Positions 42,821 to 51,962 of a DNA stretch of 64,000 nucleotides are shown piece by piece. Position 1 is the first letter of the stretch. Every line of letters begins with the position of its first letter. Under the pieces are notes generated by a model, which had not been told where the DNA came from, did no database searches, and was given only the letters and a program-made list of their open reading frames with translations. The DNA is from JADJOY01 sp016713535 [NCBI: Deltaproteobacteria bacterium]. Lineage in GTDB: Bacteria; JADJOY01. The DNA is taken from NCBI GenBank assembly GCA_016713535.1, contig JADJOY010000012.1, positions 18,464 to 82,463 on the forward strand, in the 5' to 3' direction. A program made the position numbers and the translations under genes.

Positions 42821-43798
42821 ATGACGAGGCCAGTTTCGCGTGCGCTCGGGTGGATCGCGGCGGTCGCGCTCGCGCTCGCCGTCGGCTGTGGCGGCTCGGA
42901 CGGCAGCACGTCGCATCCGCGCCCGAGCTGGGATCCCGGCGATCCCGGGCTCGCGGCGCGCCTCGACGAAGCGTTGCGGCTCTGGGCCGCAGACCACCAG
43001 GTCATCGGCGCCGCCGCCACGGTGATCACACCGGGGTGGCTCGAGTGGTCGGGTGCGGTCGGCGTCCAGGACACCCAGACGAAAGAGCCGTTCACGGTGG
43101 ACACCGTGGGGCGCATCGCCAGCGCCACCAAGCCCTTCACCGCGTCGGTGATCTTCCAGCTCCGCGACGAGGGGAGGCTCAGCCTCGACACGACCCTCGG
43201 TCACTACGCGCAGCCCAACTTCATCGCCCTCGGGCTCATCATCGAGGTGATCACCGGCGAACCGCTCGATCAGGTCTATCGGGAGCGCGTGCTCGGGCCG
43301 CAGCGCCTCGACGGCACGCACCTGCCGACACCGGGCGAGCCGCTCGATCCCGCCGGCTACACCAACGTGTTCGGGCTCCTGCCCACGCGCATCCCGGGTT
43401 CGGCGCTGGTGCAGTCGGCGAACAGCCTGAACAGCTCGGCGTGGTCGGCGGGCGGGCTCATCTCCACGTCGCACGATCTCGCCACGTTCCTGATCTCGCT
43501 CCTCGAAGGGAAGCTCTACTCGGCGCAGAGCCTCGCCGATGCCCAGGACTGGCTGCCGACCGTCCCGGAGGATCCCAGGCAGGGCGACTACGGCATGGCG
43601 CTCTTCCGCTCGCGCAGCGGAGAGTTCACGTACATCGGTCACGATGGTGCCTTGCCGGGGGCGATGTCGGTGATGAAGTACGTGCCCGAGCTCGACGTGT
43701 ACGTGGGCGCGGTCGCCAACTGCGACCTGCTGAACGGCGAGAAGCCGAACCTCCAGCAGCGCGTCGCCGCCGCCCTCCGCGACGAGCCGCAACCGTAA
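42821..43798 (+). CDS. Beta-lactamase-like serine hydrolase lipoprotein, internally shortened
   Basis: The 325-residue protein has a lipoprotein signal (VGCGGS) and a class C beta-lactamase/DD-peptidase-like fold. SATK supplies the Ser101/Lys104 pair, and GHDGALPG replaces the usual late KTG/HTG strand. In this family the YxN motif normally lies about 85-90 residues after SxxK. Here the downstream sequence FIALGLIIEVITGEPL joins directly after LGHYAQPN only about 30 residues later. About 60 residues are therefore missing in frame and a normal YxN cannot be identified. Activity is doubtful. The start ATG follows GAGG and GAGGG purine runs. Confidence 0.8.
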   Translation: MTRPVSRALGWIAAVALALAVGCGGSDGSTSHPRPSWDPGDPGLAARLDEALRLWAADHQVIGAAATVITPGWLEWSGAVGVQDTQTKEPFTVDTVGRIASATKPFTASVIFQLRDEGRLSLDTTLGHYAQPNFIALGLIIEVITGEPLDQVYRERVLGPQRLDGTHLPTPGEPLDPAGYTNVFGLLPTRIPGSALVQSANSLNSSAWSAGGLISTSHDLATFLISLLEGKLYSAQSLADAQDWLPTVPEDPRQGDYGMALFRSRSGEFTYIGHDGALPGAMSVMKYVPELDVYVGAVANCDLLNGEKPNLQQRVAAALRDEPQP

Positions 43799-43812
43799 CG
43801 GCAGACGGCGCC

Positions 43813-44137
43813 GGCCGCGAAGGATCGCGGCCCTCCAGGGGATCGATACCGCTCACGGCCGCCCCTACACTCCCGATCGGTGTGACCCGTGGGTGTGTAG
43901 GGGCGAGCGTGAGCTCGCCCGATTTCACGCGGGGCGATCCGCGCCCCGGCCGCAGCCGCGGCGATCCGGTGCGAGACGGACACGGGTGCGCCGATCGATC
44001 CCGCTCCCGGTCGGCCTCACGGCCGCCCCTACACTCCCACGCGGTGTCCGATCCGCGCCGCGGCCCGCGAAGGATCGCGGCCCTCCAGCCATTCGATCGC
44101 GCTCCCGGTCGGCCTCGCGGCCGCCCCTACACTCTCA
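43813..44137. repeat. Cluster of hairpin repeats between convergent genes
   Basis: This gap holds GGCCGCGA-AGGA-TCGCGGCC followed by CTCC (43813-43836), and GGGCGAGC-GTGA-GCTCGCCC with a GTAG lead (43898-43920). It also has GGGGCG-ATC-CGCGCCCC-type pairing near 43931, a second CCGCGA-AGGA-TCGCGG copy (44065-44080), and two copies of a 40-base block containing GGCCGCCCCTACACTC (43997-44036, 44097-44137). No gene is seen. Some or all could be terminators for the two flanking genes. Confidence 0.7.
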
Positions 44138-44161
44138 CGGGACGGGGCGATACGCCGTCCT

Positions 44162-44848
44162 TCACCGCCGCGCGCACAGGGTGCTGTTGGTGAGGGCGAT
44201 GGCGGCGTGCAGCACGAAGCCCGGCAAGATCGAGCCGGTCTCGATCGCGAGCCAGCCGAAGACGAAACCCATCGGCACGGTGCCGAGGATCTCGGCGAGC
44301 GGCTTGTCGAGGTGGGCGAGGGCGTAGAGCGCGCTGTGAACCGCGAGCGCGGCGCCGAGCGGGAGCAATGCCACGAGCGGGAAGAGCAGCACGCCGCGCA
44401 GCAGGAGCTCGTAGCCATAGAGGTAGACGAGCCAGCCGAGCGCGTCGGCGAGCCGCGCGCGCCCGTCGAAACGCGCCACGCGCGCCTCGGGATAGCGCTC
44501 GCGCATCGCGGGCTGACGCGACGCGAGCGCCACGCTGGTCAGGCACACCACCGCGGCCACCAGCCAGAGCGCTGCGGCGCGGCCGGTCACGGTCACGCTC
44601 CAGCCGATCGCCGTGTGCTCCGGCATTGCGGCGCCGAGCGCGACGACGCTCGCCAGCGCGAACCCGAGTCCGGCACCGACCTTCGAGGCGGCGACGCTCG
44701 CGATCTCGAGGGCGTCGCCGGCGAGAACACCGCCGAGCCACCCGCGCAGGCGCGCCGGCGACAATCCGACCACGCCCAGGATCAAGACCACGCTCCCGCC
44801 CAGGACGAGAGCGGCCATCACCGTCGGGTCGGCCCCTGTGGCGCTCAC
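44162..44848 (-). CDS. CPBP-family intramembrane protein with altered first motif
   Basis: The 228-residue protein has about seven to eight hydrophobic helices and the CPBP (Abi) layout. Motif 1 reads YELLLRG instead of EExxxRG, so the first glutamate is a tyrosine. Motif 2 is LYALAH and motif 3 ends LHAAIAL. CPBP proteases process prenylated or membrane peptides; loss of the first Glu leaves activity uncertain. The GTG start at 44848 overlaps the stop of the epimerase gene (GTGA), giving coupled translation. Confidence 0.8.
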   Translation of the reverse strand: MSATGADPTVMAALVLGGSVVLILGVVGLSPARLRGWLGGVLAGDALEIASVAASKVGAGLGFALASVVALGAAMPEHTAIGWSVTVTGRAAALWLVAAVVCLTSVALASRQPAMRERYPEARVARFDGRARLADALGWLVYLYGYELLLRGVLLFPLVALLPLGAALAVHSALYALAHLDKPLAEILGTVPMGFVFGWLAIETGSILPGFVLHAAIALTNSTLCARR

Positions 44849-45831
44849 GAGCGCGCCTCGCCGAGCCCGAGCGACGCCACGATCGCGGGCACGCGCGCCT
44901 CGAAGGTGTGGCGGGTGCGAAAGCCGGTCTCGGCGCGCAGCGCCTTCGAGTCGCAGATCCACGCGGGCGCGGTCAGATCGAGCAGCTTGTCGCGGGTCAG
45001 GAAGGCCGCGCGTCCCGTCACGCGCGCATGTGCCTCGGCGGCGAGCGCCGCCGCGGTGAGCGCCGCGAGCGGGATGCGCGCCACGTGCAGGCGCTTCCCG
45101 AAGTGGCGCGCGAGCGCCGCGCTCATGCGCCGCGCGCTGTAGCGCTCGCCGTCCTCCAGCCAGTAGAGCCGCGGCCCGCTCGCGGGGTGCTCGATCGTCG
45201 CCACGATACCGGCCGCGCAGTCGTCGACGTCGATCATCGAGAGCGGCGCGTCGGGACTGGGTGCCATGAGCCAGCCCTTGCGCGCCGCGCGCACCAGTGG
45301 CGCGAATCGGTCGTCGCCGGGGCCGTAGATCGCGGGCGCGCGAACGATCGTGACCTGCACCTCGCCGCCAAGGCGGCGAGCGAGCTCGAGGCACGCGCGC
45401 TCGGCGAGCCACTTGTGGCGTCCATAGCTCGAGCGCGCCGTGCACGCCGCCGACGAGAGCGCGTCGGCGCCGTTGCCGTCCGGGCCACCCGCGGCCACCG
45501 ACGACACCAGTACGAACTGCCGCGGCCGCGCCGCCGCGCCCTCGATCGCGGCGAGGATCGCCTCGGTGGTGTCGAGGTTGTTGCGGCGGAAGTCGTCGGC
45601 GGTGACCGCTCGCCCGCCGCCCGCGCAGTGGACCACCACGTCGGCGCGGGCGAGGGCGGTGGCGAGCGCCGCGCCCGGCTCGAGCGCGGCGACGCGCAGC
45701 TCGTTCGCCTCGGGCACCGCCACCGCGCGCCGCACGACGCCGCGCACCGCGAGGCCCCGCTCGCCGAGAGCGCGGGCGATGGCGCGGCCCAGGAAGCCGG
45801 TGATCCCGGTCACGGCGACGGTGGTGGTCAT
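44845..45831 (-). CDS. NAD-dependent epimerase/dehydratase (extended SDR)
   Basis: The 328-residue protein starts with TGITGFLGRA (NAD loop). It has VVHCAGGG, SSVAAGG and YGRHK as the catalytic Tyr/Lys pair, then PAIYGPGDDRF and SMIDVDDCA typical of extended SDRs such as sugar epimerases or 3-beta-hydroxysteroid dehydrogenases. The substrate is unknown. It is the first gene of a coupled pair with the CPBP protein. Confidence 0.9.
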   Translation of the reverse strand: MTTTVAVTGITGFLGRAIARALGERGLAVRGVVRRAVAVPEANELRVAALEPGAALATALARADVVVHCAGGGRAVTADDFRRNNLDTTEAILAAIEGAAARPRQFVLVSSVAAGGPDGNGADALSSAACTARSSYGRHKWLAERACLELARRLGGEVQVTIVRAPAIYGPGDDRFAPLVRAARKGWLMAPSPDAPLSMIDVDDCAAGIVATIEHPASGPRLYWLEDGERYSARRMSAALARHFGKRLHVARIPLAALTAAALAAEAHARVTGRAAFLTRDKLLDLTAPAWICDSKALRAETGFRTRHTFEARVPAIVASLGLGEARS

Positions 45832-45951
45832 CGGGGAGCCTCGTCGGTCGTGGTTGGTGGAGAGGAGCCGGGGTGGGCGCCCGCCATTGACACCCGGAGC
45901 CGCCGAACCCTATCCCAGCCGCCCGCCAGCGCACATCCGGAGGGAGGACCC

Positions 45952-48120
45952 GTGAACGAGCACGCAATCCGATCCAATCGCCGCGGCCCGCTCGTGCGTG
46001 GCAACGCCGCGCTCCTGGTGCTGGTCGCGGTCGCGGCCCTCGCCTCGTGTCACCGCGTGCCTCTCGTTACGGCGCCGGCGCCGGCCGCCACCCGCGACGT
46101 GCGCATCCTGCGCGACACCAAGGGTGTCCCGCACGTGTTCGGCACGACCGACGCCGACGCCGCGTACGGCCTGGGCTACGCGCAGGCCGAGGACGACTTC
46201 GAGACGCTCCAGGGCGTGCTGCTCGCGGCGCGCGGCAAGCTCGCCTCGGTGCGTGGCCCCGAGGCGGCGCCGATCGACTACCTGGTGAATCTGATGCGGG
46301 TGTGGGAGACGGTCGACGCGAAGTACGAGAGCGACCTCGCGCCCGAGACCCGCGCCGTCTGCGAGGCCTACGCCGACGGCGTCAACGCCTACGTCGCCCG
46401 CCACCCCGAGCAGGCCGTGCCCGGCCTCTTTCCCGCCACCGGACGCGACCTCGTCGCGGGCTTCGTGTTCAAGATGCCCTTCTTCTTCTTCCTCGACGAG
46501 GTGCTGAAGGAGCTCTTCGAGCGCGAGGACGCGCCGCCCACCAGCGCGCGCAACGCCATCGCCGCGGCGGCGGAGTTCCTCGGCATGGATCACGTGGTGG
46601 GGTCGAACGCGTTCGCGGTCGCGCCCGAGCGCTCCGCCGATGGCGCCACGCGCTTGGTCGTGAACTCGCATCAGCCGTGGGAAGGTCCGGTCGCCTGGTA
46701 CGAGGCGCACGTGGTGAGCGGCGAAGGCTGGAACATGGTGGGTGGCACCTTCCCGGGCGCGCCGCTGATCCTGCTCGGCCACAACGCCGACCTGGGCTGG
46801 GGGAGCACGCTCAACGAGCCGGATCTGATCGATCTCTACCGGCTGGAGATCGACCCGGAGAACCCCGACCGCTATCGCTTCGACGGCGAGTGGCGTGAGC
46901 TCGAGGTCCGTGACGCGGCGATCGAGGTCAAGCTCCTCGGGCCGATCCACTGGACCTTCCACGAGAAGGCACTCTGGAGCGTGCAGGGGCCGGTGCTCAG
47001 GCTCGATCACGGCACCTATGCGATCCGCTTCGCGGGTCTCGGCGACGTGCGCGCGATCGAGCAGCTCTTCCGCATGAACAAGGCCCACACCTTCGCGGCG
47101 TGGAAGAGCGCCATGGACCTCCACGCCATGCCGTCGGTGAACCAGCTCTACGCCGATCGCACGGGCACCATCCACTACGTCTACAACGCGCGCTTCCCGA
47201 AGCGCTCGGAGGCGTACGACTGGACCCACGCCGTCCCCGGAAACACCTCGGAGACGATGTGGATGGGCGAGTGGCCGCCGCAGACGAACCCGCAGGTGAC
47301 CAATCCGAGCTCGGGGTTCCTGGCGAGCGCCAACGCCAACCCGTTCCACGTCACCGCCGAGGGCGGCAATCCATCGTCCGAGGTGGTGCCGCCGAAGGCC
47401 GGGATCGAGACCCGCCTCACCAATCGCCAGCGTCGGCTGGTCGAGCTCCTCGGCGCCGACGACTCGATCACTCCGGACGAGCTCGAGGCGATCAAGTTCG
47501 ATCTCGCCTACTCGCCGCTCTCGCCGGTGGGCGAGTTCGTGAAGGAGGCGCTCGCGGGCCTCGCTCCCAGCGCTCCGACGCTGCGCCGAGCCCTCGACGT
47601 GCTGCGCACGTGGGACCTGCGCACGGACGTTGCGAACCCCGGCGCCGCGCTCGGTGTCCTGGCCGCGCATCCCACGTGGCGCGGCACGCTCGCCTACGGG
47701 AAGGACGGCCACGCGACGCCGCGCGACGCGGTGCTCGCGGCGGCACGCCGGCTAGAGCGCGCGCACGGCCGGATCGACGTGCCGTGGGGCGAGGTCAACA
47801 GGATGCGGCGCGGGAAGCTCGACCTGGCGGTGGACGGTGGGCCGGACATCGTGCGCGCCATCGAGGGCGACCCGATGGTGGACGGGCGCTTCACCGCTCA
47901 CGACGGCGACGGGCTGGTGATGATGGTGACCTGGGACTCCGAGGGGCGGGTGAGCTCGAAGAGCATCCACAACTACGGCGCCGCCTCGACCGTGCCGGGC
48001 TCGCCCCACTACGCCGATCAGGCGCCGCTCTTCGCGCGCCACGAGTGGAAGCCGGTGCTCTTCACCGAGAGCGAGGTGCGCGCGCATCTCGAGCGCGAGT
48101 ACCGCCCCGGGGCGGACTGA
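45952..48120 (+). CDS. Penicillin acylase-family amidohydrolase
   Basis: The 722-residue precursor has an N-terminal signal with an LASC lipobox. An alpha-chain region (VRILRDTKGVPHVFG, AAYGLGYAQAEDD) is followed by a cleavage-site GSNAFAV. In that site Ser218 would become the N-terminal nucleophile of the beta chain after autoproteolysis. NSHQPWEGPVAWYE and GHNADLGWGST are further family motifs. Such enzymes cleave amides such as acyl-homoserine lactones, aculeacin or beta-lactams; the substrate cannot be read from sequence. GTG 45952 is preceded by GGAGGGAGG. Confidence 0.92.
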   Translation: MNEHAIRSNRRGPLVRGNAALLVLVAVAALASCHRVPLVTAPAPAATRDVRILRDTKGVPHVFGTTDADAAYGLGYAQAEDDFETLQGVLLAARGKLASVRGPEAAPIDYLVNLMRVWETVDAKYESDLAPETRAVCEAYADGVNAYVARHPEQAVPGLFPATGRDLVAGFVFKMPFFFFLDEVLKELFEREDAPPTSARNAIAAAAEFLGMDHVVGSNAFAVAPERSADGATRLVVNSHQPWEGPVAWYEAHVVSGEGWNMVGGTFPGAPLILLGHNADLGWGSTLNEPDLIDLYRLEIDPENPDRYRFDGEWRELEVRDAAIEVKLLGPIHWTFHEKALWSVQGPVLRLDHGTYAIRFAGLGDVRAIEQLFRMNKAHTFAAWKSAMDLHAMPSVNQLYADRTGTIHYVYNARFPKRSEAYDWTHAVPGNTSETMWMGEWPPQTNPQVTNPSSGFLASANANPFHVTAEGGNPSSEVVPPKAGIETRLTNRQRRLVELLGADDSITPDELEAIKFDLAYSPLSPVGEFVKEALAGLAPSAPTLRRALDVLRTWDLRTDVANPGAALGVLAAHPTWRGTLAYGKDGHATPRDAVLAAARRLERAHGRIDVPWGEVNRMRRGKLDLAVDGGPDIVRAIEGDPMVDGRFTAHDGDGLVMMVTWDSEGRVSSKSIHNYGAASTVPGSPHYADQAPLFARHEWKPVLFTESEVRAHLEREYRPGAD

Positions 48121-48135
48121 GCCGTTCGCTCCCTC

Positions 48136-48159
48136 GCGCACGACGAAGCGTGCGCCTCC
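48136..48159 (-). repeat. CTTCGT-loop hairpin repeat
   Basis: GCGCACG and CGTGCGC (48136-48155) pair around ACGAAG, the CTTCGT loop on the other strand, followed by CTCC. It starts 16 bases after the acylase stop and is probably its terminator. The rest of the gap to 48375 shows only degraded similar sequence and the promoter region of the export operon. Confidence 0.65.
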
Positions 48160-48375
48160 AGATCCGGATAGGGGGCACGCGCCGCGCATCTGGCGAGGCG
48201 AGGAGGTCATCCCCGGTGCGCGCCGCGTGCCGTCGCGGCCACGGCTGGCCGCGGCTGCCGGTGGTGGCGGCGCCGAGTGACCAGAACGCGGGCCACTTGA
48301 CGAACGTCGATCCGATACTTAACATTGTTTCGTAACGGATCGGCGTTCTGGCTGGTCGAGCGGAGACGGGCCACG

Positions 48376-49021
48376 ATGGGAACAGCGGAACGACGCGAGC
48401 GCGAGCGGCAGGAGGTGCGGGACAAGATCCTCGACGCCGCCCGCGAGCTGTTCGTGAGCCTCGGCTGGGGAGGCGGTCACGATGCGCAAGATCGCCGAGC
48501 GCATCGAATACTCGCCCACCACGATCTACCTGCACTTCAAGGACAAGCAGGCCCTCTTCCAGGAGCTCTGCGCGGTCGACTTCCTCGCCTTCGCGCGCGT
48601 CTTCGAGCGCGTGCTCAAGGTCAAGGACCCGGTCGAACGGTTGCGCAAGATCGGCCTGACCTACGTCAAGTTCGGTCTCGAGCACCCGCACCACCACCGG
48701 CTCATGTTCATGACGCCCCATACGCCGGTGGATCCGGAGCCGGGGAGCATCCAGAAGGGGAACCCGGACCAGGACGCCTACGCGCTGCTGCGCCTCACCG
48801 TCGAGCAGGCGCTCGAGGCGGGCGCGCTGCGCACCGACCTCGGCGACGCCGACGCGCTGGCTCAGGTGCTGTGGTCGGGCGTCCATGGCGTGGTCGCGCT
48901 CCAGATCGCGAAGGGCAACGACGCCTGGATCGATTGGAAGCCCGTCGCCAAGACCGCCGAGCGCATGGTCGAGGCGATGATCCACGGGCTGGCGGCGCCG
49001 CGCGCGGCGCGCCGGAGCTGA
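48376..49021 (+). pseudogene. TetR-family regulator of the export operon, one-base frameshift
   Basis: The gene starts at ATG 48376 with the TetR helix VRDKILDAARELFVSLGW. It then goes out of frame at a GGGG run (48467-48470), after which the continuation (TMRKIAERIEYSPTTIYLHFKDKQALF) reads in the next frame to 49021. Removing one G restores a normal protein of about 215 residues. The permease starts four bases after the stop, so this is the first gene of the export operon and its likely local regulator. Sequencing error is as likely as a true null mutation; an internal ATG at 48482 would lack half of the DNA-binding domain. Confidence 0.75.
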
Positions 49022-49024
49022 GCG

Positions 49025-50152
49025 ATGGTTCCGATCGCCACCAAGACCCTGCTCCACGACAAGCTGCGCTTCGTGATCACGGTGCTCGGCGTGGCGTTCG
49101 CGGTGACGCTGGTGCTGGTCCAGGTCGGGCTCTTCCTCGGCCTCCTCGACAACGCCTCGGTGACCATCGAGCACCTCGACGCCGACCTCTGGGTCACGTC
49201 CAGGAACACGCCGAACGTCGACTTCGCCCACGAGTTCCCGGAGAACCGCGTCGACCGCGTGCGCTCGATCCAGGGGTCGCGTTCGCCGACAACCTGATCG
49301 TGTCGTTCGTGAACGTGGCGCTGCCCTCGGGGGCGCAGGAGGGCCTGCTGCTCTACGGCCTCGACGAGTTCGAGCGCTGGAACTTTCCGTGGAAGGTGCT
49401 GGAGGGGCGGCTCGAGGACCTGCGCCGCGGGCGCTATCTCTTCCTGGACCAGTCCGCGGAGCGGCGCTTCGGCCCGTTCCAGGTCGGCGAGTACCGCGAG
49501 GTGCAGGGGCAGCGCATGAAGATCATCGGCCGCACCGCCGACGCGCTGTCGTTCACGACGACGCCGATTGCGTTCGCCGACTTCCGCCAGGCACAGTCGT
49601 TCAACGCGGAGATCATGAGCGGCAAGGCGCACTACATCGTGGTGCGGCTCGCGACGGGTGCCGACGCCGAGGCGGTGAGGGCCGAGATCCGCCGCCGCCT
49701 GCCGTTCAACGACGTCTACACCGGCGCCGAGTGGGCGGCGCACTCGCGCGCCTACTGGGTCGAGAACACGGGGCTCGGCATCAACCTCTCGGTGACCGTG
49801 TTCCTCGGTTGCCTGGTCGGCGTCGTGGTCGTCGCCCAGACCCTCTACACCTCGACCATGGAGCACCTGAAGGAGTTCGGCACGGTCAAGGCGATCGGAG
49901 GCTCGAACGCCGACATCTACCGGATCCTGGCGGTGCAGGCGGTGATCGCCGCGTGCGCTGGCTTCCTGCTCGGGGCTCGGCCCGTCGTTCGGCTCGGCGT
50001 CGCTGGTGGCGAAGCTCGGGCTGCAGCTCATCATCCCACCGGCTTTCGTCGCGATCGTGTTCGCGGGCACCGTGGCGCTCTGCCTGGCGGCGTCGCTGGT
50101 GTCGTTCCACAAGGTCGCGTCGATCGACCCGGCGCTGGTGTTCCGCGCCTGA
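49025..50152 (+). pseudogene. DevC-like FtsX-type ABC permease with two compensating frameshifts
   Basis: The first segment (DKLRFVITVLGVAFAVTLVLVQVG) fits DevC/MacB-type permeases. Near 49269-49271 one C is missing and the frame moves. The middle segment reads on through PGVAFADNLIVSF to a transmembrane helix near 49790-49850, followed by the coupling motif EHLKEFGTVKAIGGS. At a GGGG run (49972-49975) one extra G moves it back, and LGPSFGSASLVAKLGLQ then continues to the stop at 50152. Repairing both indels gives about 375 residues, the normal size. With the ATPase, HlyD-like and TolC-like genes it forms a tripartite exporter. Indels within 1.5 kb of the TetR one suggest a local sequence-quality problem or recent decay. 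Confidence 0.75.
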
Positions 50153-50172
50153 GCGGACGAGGGGAGGATCCC

Positions 50173-50916
50173 GTGGCGGTGCTCGAGGCGGTCGACGTGA
50201 CCAAGGTGTTCGCCGAGGGGCGCGAGCGCGTCGAGGTGCTCAAGGGAGTGAGCCTGGCGATCGAGCCCGGCGAGATCGTGGCGCTCGAGGGGCCGTCGGG
50301 CTCGGGCAAGACGACGCTGCTCTCGATCCTCGGCTGCATCCTGACGCCCACCAGCGGCACGGTGGTCGTCGACGGCGAGGTGGTCGACGCGGCGCGCCCG
50401 GCGCGTCTGCCGGCGATCCGGCGCCGCTCGATCGGGTTCGTGTTCCAGCAGTTCAACCTGTTCCCCGCGCTCACGGCCCTCGAGAACGTCGAGTACGCGC
50501 TCAACCTGAAGGGCCTGCGAGACGCCGACGCGCGCGCCGAGGCCGAGCGGGTGATCGAGGCGGTGGGGTTGGCCGACCGGCGCGGCTTCTTGCCCCGGGA
50601 CCTGTCGGGCGGGCAGAAGCAGCGCGTGGCCGTGGCGCGTGCGCTCGCGGGGCGGCCGGCGGTGCTGCTCGCCGACGAGCCCACCGCCAACCTCGACTCG
50701 CACGTCGGGGGCCAGATCCTCGACATGTTCCAGCGTCTCGCGAAGCAGGAAGGCCGCGCGGCGCTGATCGTGACCCACGACCCCAAGGTGCGGCGGATCG
50801 TGGACCGTGTGGTGCAGATCCGAGACGGCGAGCTCTTCCCGGTGGTGGACGACGAGGCGACCTACGGCCTCGGGCGCCGCGCGGGCGAGGCGCACGCGGA
50901 GGTACGGAGCGCATGA
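50173..50916 (+). CDS. ABC transporter ATPase (DevA/LolD/MacB-like)
   Basis: The 247-residue protein has Walker A GPSGSGKTT, Q-loop FQQFNLFP, ABC signature LSGGQKQR, Walker B AVLLADEP, D-loop ANLDS and H-switch VTHD. It drives the adjacent FtsX-type permease. GTG 50173 follows GGGGAGGA. Its stop overlaps the start of the adaptor gene (ATGA). Confidence 0.95.
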   Translation: MAVLEAVDVTKVFAEGRERVEVLKGVSLAIEPGEIVALEGPSGSGKTTLLSILGCILTPTSGTVVVDGEVVDAARPARLPAIRRRSIGFVFQQFNLFPALTALENVEYALNLKGLRDADARAEAERVIEAVGLADRRGFLPRDLSGGQKQRVAVARALAGRPAVLLADEPTANLDSHVGGQILDMFQRLAKQEGRAALIVTHDPKVRRIVDRVVQIRDGELFPVVDDEATYGLGRRAGEAHAEVRSA

Positions 50917-51866
50917 AGACGACGAACGCGGTTTCCCGGAGTGAGCTGCGCGGCGGTGGCCCGGTGCGGTGGCTGACGCGCGCGCTGCCGCTCGTGGGCG
51001 TCGCGCTGCTCGGGGTCACGGTGTGCCAGATCCAGCGCGCCGGTGCGGCGCGCGAGGCGAGCGCCGCGGACGCCGCCCGCGCCGCGTCCGCTCCCGCGCG
51101 CGGGACGCGCGCCGAGGGGCGGCTCGTCACGTACCCCGGCGCCGAGGTGAGCGTGGGCGCCGAGGTCGGCGGGCGCATCGCGCTTCTCGACGTGGTCGAG
51201 AAGCGCGCCGTAACGAAGGGCCAGGTGCTGGCCGAGCTCGACGCCGACGAGGAGCGCGCCGCCCTCGCCGAGGCGCGCGCGCGCGTCGCCGAGAGCGAGG
51301 CGGATCTGCGCTGGGCCGAGGCCGAGTTCGGGCGGGTGCGGAACCTCTCGGGGCAGGGCGCGCTCGCGCCGCAGGCGCTCGATCGCGCGCGCCGCGAGCG
51401 CGACGCCGCGGAGGCGCGCCGCGCGCTGGCGCGCTCGGCGGTCGAGCGCCTCGAGGCTGCGCTCGCCAAGACCCGCATCGTGGCGCCCATCGACGGCGTG
51501 GTCGTCGAGCGCGCCGCGAACGCGGGAGAGATCGTCGAGCCGGGTGCGCCGCTCTTCACGATCGCCGACCTCACGCGCACCCGGATCGAGGCCGACGTCG
51601 ACGAGTTCGATGCCGCCCGGGTCGCCCTCGGCGATCCCGTGGAGATCACCGTGGAGGGCATCACGGATCGGAGCTGGCGCGGCGTGGTGGAGGAGATCCC
51701 GGATAGCGTGGTGTCGCGGCGGCTGCGGCCGCTCGACCCGGGGCGGCCCACCGACACGCGGGTGTTGATCGTGAAGATCGCGCTCACCGAGCCGACCCCG
51801 ATCAAGCTCGGCCAGCGGGTCGAGCTCGCGATCGGCGCTGCGAGCCCGCCGCTCGGCCCGAGTTGA
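50913..51866 (+). CDS. HlyD-family periplasmic adaptor (DevB-like)
   Basis: The 317-residue protein has an N-terminal membrane anchor (LPLVGVALLGVTVCQI) and a biotinyl-lipoyl-like strand pair (VSVGAEVGGRIALLDV, EKRAVTKGQVLAELDAD). An alpha-helical hairpin follows (about residues 115-180), then the second lipoyl half with KTRIVAPIDGVVVER and a beta-barrel with VEITVEGI. Adaptors of this class join an inner-membrane ABC pump to TolC. Translation is coupled to the ATPase by a 4-base overlap. Confidence 0.93.
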   Translation: MKTTNAVSRSELRGGGPVRWLTRALPLVGVALLGVTVCQIQRAGAAREASAADAARAASAPARGTRAEGRLVTYPGAEVSVGAEVGGRIALLDVVEKRAVTKGQVLAELDADEERAALAEARARVAESEADLRWAEAEFGRVRNLSGQGALAPQALDRARRERDAAEARRALARSAVERLEAALAKTRIVAPIDGVVVERAANAGEIVEPGAPLFTIADLTRTRIEADVDEFDAARVALGDPVEITVEGITDRSWRGVVEEIPDSVVSRRLRPLDPGRPTDTRVLIVKIALTEPTPIKLGQRVELAIGAASPPLGPS

Positions 51867-51962
51867 CGCGCCGGCCGGCTCGCCCCGCTCACCTCGCTCA
51901 CGTTTGTCGTGCCGCGCCACCCGCAGGTGGCGCGCTCCCGACGTCTCCCGTCGAGGACGACC

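Noticed and set aside
49025-50152. Programmed ribosomal frameshifting in the permease
   Set aside because: The shifts occur in opposite directions at sites without the usual slippery heptamer plus structure, and a third indel lies in the gene before. Base-call error or mutation is simpler.
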